Origin: JALCRY01 sp050946575
GTDB lineage: Bacteria; Bacillota; Clostridia; Peptostreptococcales; Anaerovoracaceae
Direction of reading: 5' to 3'
Length of the DNA stretch: 63,343 nucleotides
NCBI GenBank assembly: GCA_050946575.1
Contig: JBMNVB010000010.1
Coordinates: 1 to 63,343, forward strand
The position numbers and the translations under genes are program-made. Positions within the stretch are counted from its first letter, which is position 1, and each line of letters begins with the position of its first letter. Under the pieces are notes generated by a model, which was given only the letters and a program-made list of their open reading frames with translations, did not search any database and was not told the origin of the DNA. Positions 51,719-61,406 of the stretch are shown here, piece by piece.

Positions 51719-53446
51719 CTACATTCGTTCCGGCGCTTCCATCCCGAGAAGTCCGAGACAGTTCCCGACGGCAGTCCTCGCGGCGGAAACGAGAGCGAGC
51801 TTCGCGCGGCGCTCTTCCGCATTGTCGACAAGGATATGCTCGTCGTGATAGAACTTGTTGAAAGCCTGAGCGATGTCGACAACATGCCTCGTGACCATTG
51901 ACGGCTCGTATTTCTCTGCCGCCTCAAGTACAACGTCAGGCATCTCGTACATCAGCTTCTCGAGCGCATACGCGGCGTCTCCCGCGATATACGAAGCATC
52001 TATATCGCCGCCCCGCAGCGCGGCCCTGTCCTCTTCCGATGCGTTCCTGAGTACGCTCGTCGCTCTCGCGTACGTGTACTGCACATACGGTCCTGTCTCG
52101 CCGTCGAAGTTCAGCACGTGATCCCAGTCGAACACGCTGTCCTTTATCCTGTTGTTAGAAAGTTCGTCGAAAATGACAGCGCCGATGCCCACCTTGCGGG
52201 CGGTCTCATCCACGTTCTCCGTTACGACGTTCTTCTCTTCGATTATTTTCTTTGTCTTTTCGACCGCTTCCCTCAGCAGATCGTCCAGGAATATGACCTG
52301 TCCCTTTCTCGTCGAAAGCTTCTTGATCTCGCCGTTCTCGCGCATGCTTACCATGCCGAACGCCACATGGACAAGATCCTTGGCCCAGTCGTAGCCCATC
52401 AGTTCTATTATCTTGAACCACTGCTGGAAGTGCAGATTCTGCTCGGAAGCTACCACATATATGCACTTGTCGAAATCATATGTCTTCTTCCTGTACATCG
52501 CGGCCGCGATATCCCTCGTGACGTAGAGCGACGATCCGTCTGATTTCAGGATGATCGCGGGAGTGAGCCCGTACGGTTCAAGATCCACTATCTGCGCTCC
52601 GTTTGACTCTTTGAGCAGCCCCTTCTCACGGAGCTCGTCAACTACCGCGTCCATCTTGTCGGAATAGAAGCTCTCGCCCTTATATGAATCGAATTCTATG
52701 CCGAGCACTCCGTAGATCTTCTTGAATTCCTTTATTGAAACGTCGCGGAACCACTGCCATATATCCTTCTCGGCCTTCTCGCCGGCCTCGAGTTTCACAA
52801 ATGTCGCGCGCGCCTCTTCATCAAGTGACGGATCTTTCTCCGCCTCCTCGTTGAACTTCACGTAGAGCGCGAACAGCTCCTTTATCGGATCCGCCTTTAT
52901 TTTCTCGTCATCTCCCCAGTGCCTGTACGCTGTGATCATTTTCCCGAACTGCGTGCCGTAGTCGCCGAGGTGGTTTATCCTGACGACATCGTAGCCGAGA
53001 AAATCATAGATCTTGTACAGGGAATTCCCGATGATCGTGCTGCGTTTATGACCGATATGGAACGGCTTCGCGATGTTCGGCGAACTGAATTCGACGATGA
53101 CCGTCTTTCCGTTCCCGATATCAGAACTTCCGTATCTGTCTCCCGCTCCGGCTACTTCCTTCACGACGCCGGCCGCGAACTGCTCCCGTGACAGGAACAT
53201 GTTCACATACGCGTTCACATTCTCCACTTTCGAGAACATGCCGCTGCCGGAGATCTCTCCCGCCAGTTCTTCGGCGATGAGCTGCGGCGCCTTCCTGTAT
53301 TCTTTAGCGAGTCTGAAGCAGGGAAAAGCGTAATCGCCCATTTTCTCATCGGCCGGGACCTCTATCATCCCTTCTATCTCATCAATGCCGATCCCCTGCA
53401 CATGTTCCGCGAGAAGTTCCGCTATGCCGCGTTTATAGTTATCCAT
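51719..53446 (-). CDS. argS: Arginyl-tRNA synthetase
   Basis: Class I synthetase charging tRNA-Arg. The 575-residue protein has the N-terminal Add-1-like domain, the HIGH motif in SSPNIAKPFHIGHKRSTIIGN, and a KMSKS equivalent around KKLSTRKGQV. The C-terminal DALR anticodon-binding domain ends with ARTAVGNCLGLLGMEAPERM. It overlaps the DUF523 gene by 8 nt. Confidence 0.97.
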   Translation of the reverse strand: MDNYKRGIAELLAEHVQGIGIDEIEGMIEVPADEKMGDYAFPCFRLAKEYRKAPQLIAEELAGEISGSGMFSKVENVNAYVNMFLSREQFAAGVVKEVAGAGDRYGSSDIGNGKTVIVEFSSPNIAKPFHIGHKRSTIIGNSLYKIYDFLGYDVVRINHLGDYGTQFGKMITAYRHWGDDEKIKADPIKELFALYVKFNEEAEKDPSLDEEARATFVKLEAGEKAEKDIWQWFRDVSIKEFKKIYGVLGIEFDSYKGESFYSDKMDAVVDELREKGLLKESNGAQIVDLEPYGLTPAIILKSDGSSLYVTRDIAAAMYRKKTYDFDKCIYVVASEQNLHFQQWFKIIELMGYDWAKDLVHVAFGMVSMRENGEIKKLSTRKGQVIFLDDLLREAVEKTKKIIEEKNVVTENVDETARKVGIGAVIFDELSNNRIKDSVFDWDHVLNFDGETGPYVQYTYARATSVLRNASEEDRAALRGGDIDASYIAGDAAYALEKLMYEMPDVVLEAAEKYEPSMVTRHVVDIAQAFNKFYHDEHILVDNAEERRAKLALVSAARTAVGNCLGLLGMEAPERM

Positions 53447-53879
53447 CTATTTTCTCCTTTTCGGTAATGACCTTCACTCCGTGCTCTTTCAGTACCGCTG
53501 CGAAAAAACCGTCGCCCGGGACTGTTTTATGTGAGAACGTCCCGTCGTATATTTTTCCGCTGCCGCACGACGGACTGTTCGCCTTCAGTATCGCTCCCTC
53601 TATATCTTCTTCCCTGATCTCGGCTGCGCTGAGAATAGTCTTATACGCTATCTCTGCGCCCTTTCTCAGATCTTCCGTAATGTCTGTCCCTTCGGCTGTA
53701 AGTACGCGTCCGTCCTGTATTTCCACCGGTTCTCTCGGTGTTCCGAGCCCGGCAAGCGTCTCCGGACATACGGCGCATACATCGTGCGTTCTTGCGAATT
53801 CCTTTACCCAGTCTGTGCTGTTGCTGCCTCCGTCGTACTTGCAGTTAGTCCCGAGAAGACATGCGCTTATTATATACAT
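53439..53879 (-). CDS. DUF523-family cysteine-rich protein
   Basis: A 146-residue protein with the family motifs ISACLLGTNCKYDGGSN, VCPETLAGLGTPREPVEI and LKANSPSCGSGKIYDGTFS. Four conserved cysteines suggest a metal or Fe-S site. Homologues often stand alone or joined to DUF1722; the function is unknown. Confidence 0.9.
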   Translation of the reverse strand: MYIISACLLGTNCKYDGGSNSTDWVKEFARTHDVCAVCPETLAGLGTPREPVEIQDGRVLTAEGTDITEDLRKGAEIAYKTILSAAEIREEDIEGAILKANSPSCGSGKIYDGTFSHKTVPGDGFFAAVLKEHGVKVITEKEKIDG

Positions 53880-53892
53880 AATTTCACCTTCT

Positions 53893-56274
53893 TTACCTCT
53901 TCATAGTGACGACGGTCACACCGTCGCCTCCCTCATTGTACCCGCCGGGCCTTATGTTTTCAACGTTTTTATTTCTCTTCAGCACCTTCCGCAGGCCCTC
54001 CTTCAGGACGCCTTCCCCGCGCCCGTGGATTATCGTCACCTTTTCCGCGCCCGACATCATAACATCGTCCATATATTTTTCAACATTCGCGGTAGCCTCA
54101 TCGAGGTTCTGCCCGCGAACGTCCAGCTCTCTCTTAACAGTCTGCGCCTTTTTCCTGTACATGTTGCCGTACTGCGACTTCGATACTCTGCGCTGCACGG
54201 CGTCTCTTCCCTCGAGTATGAGTTTCAGATCGTCCGCGTCCGCTCTTATCTTAAGCGACCCGACCTGCACCGTTATCTTTCCTCTGCTGTCAGGCAGTGC
54301 CGTGATGACTCCGTTCTCATTCAGGCTCATCACCTTCACGCGGTCTCCGACTTTTATATCATCAACGCTCACCGGATTGTCGTTCACTTCTTTAATAAAT
54401 TTCTCACGGTACCTTCCGGCCGCGTCCTTTATTTTTTTTCTGTCCTCATCGAAGCGCCTGTTGCGCTCGCCGAGACTCTCAACCTTCGACAGCTCACGCA
54501 GGTCTTCCTGCACTTCCTTCGACACCTGCTTCGCCTCCGCGATGATCCCCCGCGCCTCGCGCTTCGCCTCATTCAGCATTTCGTCGCGCTGCTTCTCAAG
54601 CGCCTTCTGTTTTTTGTCCCATTCCTCCTTCTGCTTTTTCATCAGGATATTCAGCCTGATCGCCTCGTCGCGTTCATCCTCCGCGGCCCTGCGGTCCTCA
54701 TCGATGGACGCGATTACATCCTCGAATTCCATCTCTCCGGAATCCATAAGCTCCCGCGCCCTTCCGATTATCTCCTCCGGAAGCCCAAGCTTTCCGGATA
54801 TTTCGAACGCGTTCGACTTTCCCGGGAGCCCGATGGACAGTTTGAACGTCGGTGACAGCGTTTCCACGTCGAATTCCATGGACGCGTTCTGCACGCCGTC
54901 CGTCGTAAGCGCGTACTTCTTCAGCTCGGTATAATGCGTCGTCGCGAGCACGGTCGCGCCCTTTTTCTTAAGTGTCTCGAGCACGGATATTCCGAGCGCC
55001 GCTCCTTCGGCCGGGTCCGTGCCCGCGCCGAGTTCATCCAGCAATGCGAGGACGCCCGGCATTGCTTCATCTACTATCCCGACGATGTTCTTCATGTGCG
55101 AACTGAATGTCGACAGGCTCTGCTCGATGCTCTGCTCGTCACCGATATCCGCGAAGATCTCACGGAACACCGGGACTGAGCTCCCGCCCGAGGCCGGGAT
55201 GTGGAGCCCTGACTGCGCCATCATGCACAGCAGGCCGACAGTCTTCAGCGTAACTGTCTTTCCGCCCGTGTTCGGTCCGGTTATTATCAGCGAAGTGTAC
55301 TCTCCGCCCGCGCGCACGTCTATCGGCACGACCTTTTTCGGATCGATGAGCGGATGGCGCGCCTTTTTGAGGTCGATAATGCCGTCCTCCGAGATCTCCG
55401 GCCGCTCTCCTTCCATCATCGCGGAAAGTTTCCCCTTCGCCATGATGAAATCGAGCTGTGTCAGCAGTTCGAGATTGTTTTCGAGTTCCTCGTGATGCTC
55501 CGCGACGCGCGCGCTCAGCTCAGCGAGGATCCTGTCCATCTCTTTCTTTTCGGCGATTCCGAGTTCGCGCAGTTCATTGTTCATGTCCACGACCGACTGC
55601 GGTTCTATGAACAGCGTCGCGCCCGTCTGGGACTGATCGTGCACCATGCCGGGGAACTGCGACTTGTACTCCGACTTTACGGGTATAACGTATCTTCCGT
55701 CCCTCATCGTGACGAGCTGGTCCTGCAGCTTCGTCCTGTTGTGCTCGCTGTTTACGATATGAGACAGCTTCGCCTTTATCGCCTCTTCCTGCCGCTTTAT
55801 CGACCGTCTGATCTGCCTGAGCTCCGCGCTCGCGTTATCCGACATCTCGTCTTCCGAAACGATGCATCTGTCAATGTCGTCCTCAAGGTCCCGGAACACG
55901 GCGAGCACATCTGTCAGGCTCCTCAGCAGAGGAAGATCCGGCACGTCTTCGCTCCTCATGAACGCTGAAACGCTGCGCGCCACCGAAAGATCGTAAAGCA
56001 CCCGGAGAAGCTGGCTCATGCTGAGCGAACCGCCCTTCACCGTCAGCGATATCAGGTCCCTTATATCATAGAAATTTCCGAGAGGCAGCGGCCCTTTGAA
56101 TGTGATAAGCCTAACGGCTTCCGTAGTCTCATCAAGGCCGTATCTGACGTCCCGGATATCATCGAACGGCATAAGTTCTGAGATGACGTTCTTTGTCATC
56201 TCAGAACCCGCCTGTTCCTTCATCATGTCTCTGATTTTGTCATATTCGAGAATTTTAATGGTTTTCCCGTTCAT
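53893..56274 (-). CDS. mutS2: Endonuclease MutS2 / ribosome-rescue ATPase
   Basis: A 793-residue MutS-family ATPase without mismatch-binding domain. It shows the clamp helices, Walker A GPNTGGKTVTLKT, the Walker B neighbourhood LALLDELGAGTDPAEGAALG, a long coiled-coil insert, a KOW-like segment, and a C-terminal Smr nuclease domain with LDVRGQNLDEA and IIHGRGEGVLKEGLRK. In B. subtilis the protein was implicated in splitting collided ribosomes as well as in recombination control. I start it at 56274 (MNGKTIKI), 9 nt from GGGAG, overlapping zapA by 20 nt. Confidence 0.94.
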   Translation of the reverse strand: MNGKTIKILEYDKIRDMMKEQAGSEMTKNVISELMPFDDIRDVRYGLDETTEAVRLITFKGPLPLGNFYDIRDLISLTVKGGSLSMSQLLRVLYDLSVARSVSAFMRSEDVPDLPLLRSLTDVLAVFRDLEDDIDRCIVSEDEMSDNASAELRQIRRSIKRQEEAIKAKLSHIVNSEHNRTKLQDQLVTMRDGRYVIPVKSEYKSQFPGMVHDQSQTGATLFIEPQSVVDMNNELRELGIAEKKEMDRILAELSARVAEHHEELENNLELLTQLDFIMAKGKLSAMMEGERPEISEDGIIDLKKARHPLIDPKKVVPIDVRAGGEYTSLIITGPNTGGKTVTLKTVGLLCMMAQSGLHIPASGGSSVPVFREIFADIGDEQSIEQSLSTFSSHMKNIVGIVDEAMPGVLALLDELGAGTDPAEGAALGISVLETLKKKGATVLATTHYTELKKYALTTDGVQNASMEFDVETLSPTFKLSIGLPGKSNAFEISGKLGLPEEIIGRARELMDSGEMEFEDVIASIDEDRRAAEDERDEAIRLNILMKKQKEEWDKKQKALEKQRDEMLNEAKREARGIIAEAKQVSKEVQEDLRELSKVESLGERNRRFDEDRKKIKDAAGRYREKFIKEVNDNPVSVDDIKVGDRVKVMSLNENGVITALPDSRGKITVQVGSLKIRADADDLKLILEGRDAVQRRVSKSQYGNMYRKKAQTVKRELDVRGQNLDEATANVEKYMDDVMMSGAEKVTIIHGRGEGVLKEGLRKVLKRNKNVENIRPGGYNEGGDGVTVVTMKR

Positions 56275-56881
56275 TTCTCTCCCATTCCAAATCATTCCTC
56301 AGCTTCTCGAGTTCGCTCTTGAGCTGGATGTTTTCCATCTGGATATCGAAGAAATTGTTTTCCATCTCCTTATACTTCTGCTCCGAGGCTTCGACGGCTT
56401 CCTTCGAGCCGCGCTCCGCTTCGGCCTTCATTTCTTCCTGCATACGCATAAGTTCGCGGATCTCTCTGTCCTTCGCGTTCACCTTGCCGAGAAGAGAATC
56501 CTTCTGATCGCGCAGTTCCTTTATCTCTTCCTTCGATTCGTTCGTGACGCGTTCCAGGTTCTGCTCGTTCTGGGACTTGAGCCCCTCGTAACTGTGCTTC
56601 GCCTGCTCCCAGAGTTCCGTATATTTCTTCGTCTCCTGCTCGAGTTCTAATATGCGCTGATTGAGGGAAGCGACGGCATTTTTCAGATCAAAGTATTCGT
56701 CGGCCATATTCACGGCCGCCAGCACGGCGATCTGCGACATCGCTCCCGCGGGAAGACTGGCTGCGACTTCATTCATCTTTTCGTCGACATGCGCGGCAAG
56801 TCTCACGATCTCCTCGCGCGTCCTGTCCCCCACTATCGTATACTCACGTCCGTAGATAGTGACTTCTACTTTGTTTGCCAT
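56255..56881 (-). CDS. zapA: Cell division protein ZapA with extended coiled coil
   Basis: ZapA binds FtsZ and promotes filament bundling. The first ~95 residues match the family (VTIYGREYTIVGDRTREEIVRLAAHVDEKMNE, AAVNMADEYFDL). The protein has 208 residues, about twice the usual length; the rest is one continuous Glu/Lys/Gln-rich coiled coil to the C-terminus. It lies between pheT and mutS2, the common Firmicute order, with ftsZ itself in the same window. Confidence 0.9.
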   Translation of the reverse strand: MANKVEVTIYGREYTIVGDRTREEIVRLAAHVDEKMNEVAASLPAGAMSQIAVLAAVNMADEYFDLKNAVASLNQRILELEQETKKYTELWEQAKHSYEGLKSQNEQNLERVTNESKEEIKELRDQKDSLLGKVNAKDREIRELMRMQEEMKAEAERGSKEAVEASEQKYKEMENNFFDIQMENIQLKSELEKLRNDLEWERNERENH

Positions 56882-56893
56882 CTTTGTTCCCTC

Positions 56894-59491
56894 CTATACG
56901 TCCCTCAGCACGGCATTGAACTCGCCGCATACTCTTTCAACGATTCTGTCGTGGACAGCGTTGGCCTCTTCATCGGTAAGAGTCTTGTTCCTGTCGCGAT
57001 ACCTGAGTGTGAACGCGACACTCTTCTTTCCGCTGTCTATCTGATCGCCTCTGTAGATATCGAACAGTTCGACATTCTCGAGCAGTTCGCCGCCCTCCTC
57101 GCGGATCATGCGGCTGATCCTGCCGACTTCGACGCTTTCATCTACAACGAGCGCGATATCCCTCGACGTTGCAGGATATACAGGAAGCGGTTCATATTCA
57201 ATGACCATGTCCGCGGCCTGCATCACGAGCTCGAACATGATCTCGCAGACGTAGACCCTGTCCTTTATGCCGTAATTCGCGCAGACGTCCGGATGGATCT
57301 CGCCCATGATGCCGATCTCGCACGGCTGCTTTTTCATGTTGTTTGCCATCATCCTGATCATGTCCTGCATCATCACGACATCGTCCGGGCTGACGTCTTC
57401 CGGCTTCTTGTCCTGCAGTTCCTTCGACATTTCCTTTATCTGTTCGGAGTGGACCTCGTCCGGGCTCTCTCCCGCGATCGATATCCTCGCGCATCTCCCC
57501 GGATGGAACGTATCATATTCGCTTTCCGCGGTGAATTCGAGATCATCAATGCCGAATTCCTCGAGCAACTGCTCCACTGCACCCTTGAGCGTATAGAAAT
57601 CTTCTTCTTCTCCGCATATTCCCATGCACAGCGAGTACTGTTCGTCAGGCAGTTCTGTCTCTTCGCCCTGCGTCGGGAAGAACGTGCGTCCGATCTCGAA
57701 CAGTCTCAGGTCGCCGTTCGACCTCGAGTAGTTCGTCTGCAGCACCTGCATCATTCCCGGCATCAGCATCGTCCTCATCACTGACGTCTCTTCCCCGAGA
57801 GGATTTATTATCTTCACGAAATCGCGCTCCCACGAATCCTTCGGCGCCAGTATCTTGTCCATCACGGCCGGATCGATGAACGAATATGTCTCTATCTCAT
57901 CGAATCCGAGCGCGGTGAGAGTCTCGCGCGCCTTGTCCCTGAGGAGCCTGTCCTCCGGCGTCTTCGCCGGTTCATTCGTCCTCGGCACCGTCGACGGGAT
58001 ATTGTCGTATCCGTACATCCTGGCGACTTCCTCGATATAGTCTTCCTCGATAGCCAGATCTCCCCTGAAATGAGGAGGCGTGCAGACCATGACGTTGCCT
58101 TCGCCTTCAACAGTTATTTCCAGACTGCGGAGATATTTCTCCATGTCTTCTCTTGAGATATCAGTCCCGAGCACATGGTTCACGCGGCTGACTCTTACAT
58201 CCGTCGGCTGCTGCACGTCCGGCGTCGGATAGACATCCACCGCGCCTTCGCAGACAGTGCCCGCGCCGATGAGCTCGACAAGCCGGCAGAAACGGTCCGA
58301 CGCTTCTTTGCATTGCTCCGTACTGAGATGCTTCTCATTTCTCATTCCGGCCTCGGTCCTGTGCTTCATGAATTTTTCGGACGCTCTGATGTTCGGACCG
58401 TTGAACGCCGCCGATTCAAGGATAACAGTTGTCGTATCATCCCTTACTTCCGAATCGAGTCCGCCCATGATGCCGGCGATGCCGATCGGGCCTTCCGCGT
58501 CGTTTATCATCAGCGTTTCCCCGCTGAGCTCTCTCTCGACGCCGTCGAGTGTCGTGAACTTATCGCCTTCGTTCGCGGTCTTCACTACGATCTTCCCGCC
58601 TCTCACCGTCCTGTAGTCGAACGCGTGCAGCGGCTGGCCGTATTCGAGCATAACGAAGTTCGTTAGGTCTACGATATTGTTTATCGGCCTCATGCCCGCC
58701 TGCATCAGCCTCTTCTGTATCCACCACGGGCTCTCTTCTATCTTCACGTCCGTGATAATTCTCGCGTAATATCTGCGGCAGAGTTCCGGATCCTCGATCT
58801 CCACGCTCAGCAGATCGGAGCTCTTCTTCGGTCCTTCGTTCCTGACCTGTGTGTCGGGATAATTCATTTTCTCGCCGAACGTCGCGGACGACTCTCTCGC
58901 GACGCCGATCATGCACAGGCAGTCGGGCCTGTTCGGCGTGATCTCGAAATCCACGATGTCCTGACGGAGGCCGAGCTTTTCGACGAGATCGTCGCCGGGC
59001 TCCAGCCCTTCTCCTTCCGGAAGGATCCAGATGCCCTCGCGGCTCGAGAACGGAGCCACCTTGTCCTCGTATCCGAGCTCCGTGCACGAAAGCATCACAG
59101 CCTCGGACATGACTCCTCTCATTTCACTCTTGGAGATCTTCACAGGTTCTCCCGTATCGGGCTGACCGTGCATCGGGCCGGGCACCACCGCGCCGTCAAG
59201 CGCGACCGGCACGAGATATCCCTCGCTGAGTCCCGGTCTGATATTCGGCGCGCCCGTGATCACGGAAAGCGGCTCTCCGCTGCCGACGTCTACCTTCGCT
59301 ACCACGAGCCTGTCCGCGTGCGGATGCTTTTCCACCGAGATCACTTTCCCGATCACAACGTTCTCAATAACTCTGTCGTCGAAATTTATCTCTTCCAGGT
59401 TCGTGCCGCTCATCGTCATGCGGTCCGCGAATTCCTGGGTCGGTCTGTCCATTTTTGTATAATCATTAAGCCATTCAAGCGATACTAACAT
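56894..59491 (-). CDS. pheT: Phenylalanyl-tRNA synthetase beta subunit
   Basis: The beta subunit forms the alpha2-beta2 enzyme with PheS. The 865-residue protein has the N-terminal tRNA-binding OB domain (VVIGKVISVEKHPHADRLVVAKVD), the B3/B4 and B5 domains, a catalytic-like core and the C-terminal FDX-ACB domain (EPLPVYPATSRDIALVVDE). It is about 60 residues longer than usual. The excess is a charged, Met-rich insert at roughly 672-720 (after RCARISIAGESP, before IGIMGEIHPDV) in the core domain. Confidence 0.96.
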   Translation of the reverse strand: MLVSLEWLNDYTKMDRPTQEFADRMTMSGTNLEEINFDDRVIENVVIGKVISVEKHPHADRLVVAKVDVGSGEPLSVITGAPNIRPGLSEGYLVPVALDGAVVPGPMHGQPDTGEPVKISKSEMRGVMSEAVMLSCTELGYEDKVAPFSSREGIWILPEGEGLEPGDDLVEKLGLRQDIVDFEITPNRPDCLCMIGVARESSATFGEKMNYPDTQVRNEGPKKSSDLLSVEIEDPELCRRYYARIITDVKIEESPWWIQKRLMQAGMRPINNIVDLTNFVMLEYGQPLHAFDYRTVRGGKIVVKTANEGDKFTTLDGVERELSGETLMINDAEGPIGIAGIMGGLDSEVRDDTTTVILESAAFNGPNIRASEKFMKHRTEAGMRNEKHLSTEQCKEASDRFCRLVELIGAGTVCEGAVDVYPTPDVQQPTDVRVSRVNHVLGTDISREDMEKYLRSLEITVEGEGNVMVCTPPHFRGDLAIEEDYIEEVARMYGYDNIPSTVPRTNEPAKTPEDRLLRDKARETLTALGFDEIETYSFIDPAVMDKILAPKDSWERDFVKIINPLGEETSVMRTMLMPGMMQVLQTNYSRSNGDLRLFEIGRTFFPTQGEETELPDEQYSLCMGICGEEEDFYTLKGAVEQLLEEFGIDDLEFTAESEYDTFHPGRCARISIAGESPDEVHSEQIKEMSKELQDKKPEDVSPDDVVMMQDMIRMMANNMKKQPCEIGIMGEIHPDVCANYGIKDRVYVCEIMFELVMQAADMVIEYEPLPVYPATSRDIALVVDESVEVGRISRMIREEGGELLENVELFDIYRGDQIDSGKKSVAFTLRYRDRNKTLTDEEANAVHDRIVERVCGEFNAVLRDV

Positions 59492-59503
59492 TTTTCTGCC
59501 TCC

Positions 59504-60526
59504 CTATCTGAACTGTTCAATGAAGCGCACGTCATTCTCGTACAGCAGCCGAATATCATCAATGTCGTATTTCAGCATTGCCACTCTCTCGATCCCCATG
59601 CCGAATGCGAACGCGGTATATTTCTCCGTGTCTATATCCGCGACCTTCAGCACGTTCGGGTGAGTCTCTCCGCACCCTAGGATCTCGATCCAGCCGCTGC
59701 CCTTGCATACGTTGCAGCCTTTTCCGCCGCACTTGAAGCAGCTCACGTCCACTTCGGCCGACGGCTCCGTGAACGGGAAGTAATGAGGCCTGAATTTCGT
59801 TCTCGATTCCGGGCCGAACAGTTCCTTGCAGAATGTATCGAGCGTCCCCTTGAGGTCCGCGAGCGTGATGCCCTCATCGACCACGATCCCCTCGACCTGA
59901 TGGAACATCGGCGAATGCGTCGCGTCGGGCGTATCTCTCCTGAAACAGCGCCCCGGGACGACTATCTTGAAAGGAGGCTTGAACTCAAGCAGTGTCCTCG
60001 CCTGGCACGGCGACGTATGCGTTCTCAGCAATGTGTTGTCGCTGATGTAGAACGTGTCGGTCAGGTCTCTGCTCGGGTGGTCGTCCGGCGCATTGAGCGC
60101 GTCGAAGTTGAAGAACACCGTCTCGACCTCCGGTCCTTCGTAAATCGAGAATCCGAGCGACTGGAACACCCTCATGATCTCTTCCTCGGTCTGCGCGAGC
60201 GGATGCTTCACTCCGAGCTTTCTCCTCGTGCCCGGCTCCGTCACATCGATCGTCTCCATCCTGAGCTTCGCGTTTTTTTCAGCGCGCTTCACATCGTCGA
60301 GCTTGTCGTTTATCATCTGCTCGACCTTCGCCTTTACCTCGTTCGCTTCTTTTCCGAACTGCCTGCGCTCTTCCGGCGCCATATCCTTCATCGACTTCAG
60401 GCGCTGAGTGATCTCGCCTTTTCTGCCCAGATACTTTACTCTGATATCCGAGGCTTCCGCCTGCGTCTTCGCTTCCGAAAGCCTGCCCCTCACTTCGTCC
60501 AGTATCCTGCTTAAATCCTTATCCAT
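59504..60526 (-). CDS. pheS: Phenylalanyl-tRNA synthetase alpha subunit
   Basis: The catalytic subunit of PheRS, 340 residues. It has an N-terminal coiled coil, FNFDALNAPDDHPSRDLTDTFY, motif 2-like RCFRRDTPDATHSPMFHQVEG, a DVSCFKCGGKGCNVCKGSGWIEILG segment with four cysteines, and motif 3 AFGMGIERVAMLKYDIDDIR. It precedes pheT by 12 bp. No T-box leader fits in the 5-bp gap upstream. Confidence 0.97.
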   Translation of the reverse strand: MDKDLSRILDEVRGRLSEAKTQAEASDIRVKYLGRKGEITQRLKSMKDMAPEERRQFGKEANEVKAKVEQMINDKLDDVKRAEKNAKLRMETIDVTEPGTRRKLGVKHPLAQTEEEIMRVFQSLGFSIYEGPEVETVFFNFDALNAPDDHPSRDLTDTFYISDNTLLRTHTSPCQARTLLEFKPPFKIVVPGRCFRRDTPDATHSPMFHQVEGIVVDEGITLADLKGTLDTFCKELFGPESRTKFRPHYFPFTEPSAEVDVSCFKCGGKGCNVCKGSGWIEILGCGETHPNVLKVADIDTEKYTAFAFGMGIERVAMLKYDIDDIRLLYENDVRFIEQFR

Positions 60527-60531
60527 TTTGC

Positions 60532-61305
60532 TTACCTCTTCTCTACTGACTGATATATCAATATCCCTGCCGCGACGGCCGCGTTAAGCGAATCCACAGC
60601 GCCCGTCATGGGTATCTTCACATTTACATCCGAGCCGTTCCTGAACTCTTCCGACATGCCGGCGCCCTCGTTCCCTATGACGACAGCCGTATTCTCCGTC
60701 ATGTCTTCATCGAAATAATTTACTTTCGCATCAATGTCTGTACCGACTATCTTTTTTCCCGCCCTGCGGAGGGTCTCCACGCACTGACTGGCGTCCTCCG
60801 TCAGGTATACGGGGATCCGCATCACGGAGCCCATCGCGGCACGCACTGTTTTCGGCGAATACACATCGCCCGTGCCCCTGACCGCTATCACGCCGTCGTA
60901 TCCCGCGGCGTCGGCCGTCCTGATTATCGTTCCGATGTTCCCCGGGTCCTGCAGTCTGTCAAGCACCACTACATTTCCGCTGCCGCGCGAGATGAGAGAC
61001 AGGAATGCTTCTTCGTCCACATCCCGTTTCCTCACGACAGCCATTATCCCCTGGCTCGTTTCCGTCTGGGCAATCTTATTGAAAAGACTGCCCCTGATAA
61101 AGGTGAAGTCATTCCCCCTGTGCTCCATGTCTATCTGATAATCGTCGCGCACGATGATCATCTCGCACAGGCCGGCGGCCAGCGCTTCCTCGACGAGCTT
61201 CCTGCCGTCTACGAGATACAGGCCGGTCCTGTCCCTGTACTTCTTCATCCTCAGTTTCGAAACGGATTTATATATTCTGTTTTGATCTGATGTAATAACT
61301 TCCAT
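60532..61305 (-). CDS. SpoU/TrmH-family RNA 2'-O-methyltransferase
   Basis: A 257-residue SPOUT methyltransferase using SAM. The N-terminal ~95 residues are the SpoU substrate-binding (L30e-like) domain with KYRDRTGLYLVDGRKLVEEAL; the C-terminal knot domain has the three SpoU motifs LQDPGNIGTIIRTADAAG, VVIGNEGAGMS and IPMTGAVDSLNAAVAAGI. It lies upstream of pheS in many Firmicutes (YsgA-type). The exact rRNA or tRNA target is not deducible. Confidence 0.93.
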   Translation of the reverse strand: MEVITSDQNRIYKSVSKLRMKKYRDRTGLYLVDGRKLVEEALAAGLCEMIIVRDDYQIDMEHRGNDFTFIRGSLFNKIAQTETSQGIMAVVRKRDVDEEAFLSLISRGSGNVVVLDRLQDPGNIGTIIRTADAAGYDGVIAVRGTGDVYSPKTVRAAMGSVMRIPVYLTEDASQCVETLRRAGKKIVGTDIDAKVNYFDEDMTENTAVVIGNEGAGMSEEFRNGSDVNVKIPMTGAVDSLNAAVAAGILIYQSVEKR

Positions 61306-61336
61306 ATCGCCGAAAATACCTCATTCGGTATGTTAA

Positions 61337-61362
61337 ACCAAAAGCCGGCGAATCACCGGCTT
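61337..61362 (-). terminator. Terminator of ftsZ
   Basis: On the minus strand AAGCCGGTGATTCGCCGGCTT is followed by TTGGTTT, 45 bp after the ftsZ stop and 32 bp before the methyltransferase start. Confidence 0.75.
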
Positions 61363-61406
61363 CTCATGTCATATTCAAGAATCACCTGCATGATATACCG
61401 TTTTTT

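Noticed and set aside
60527..60531. A T-box riboswitch before pheS
   Set aside because: Only 5 bp separate pheS from the methyltransferase gene, and no T-box sequence was seen upstream of the pair in 61306-61406.
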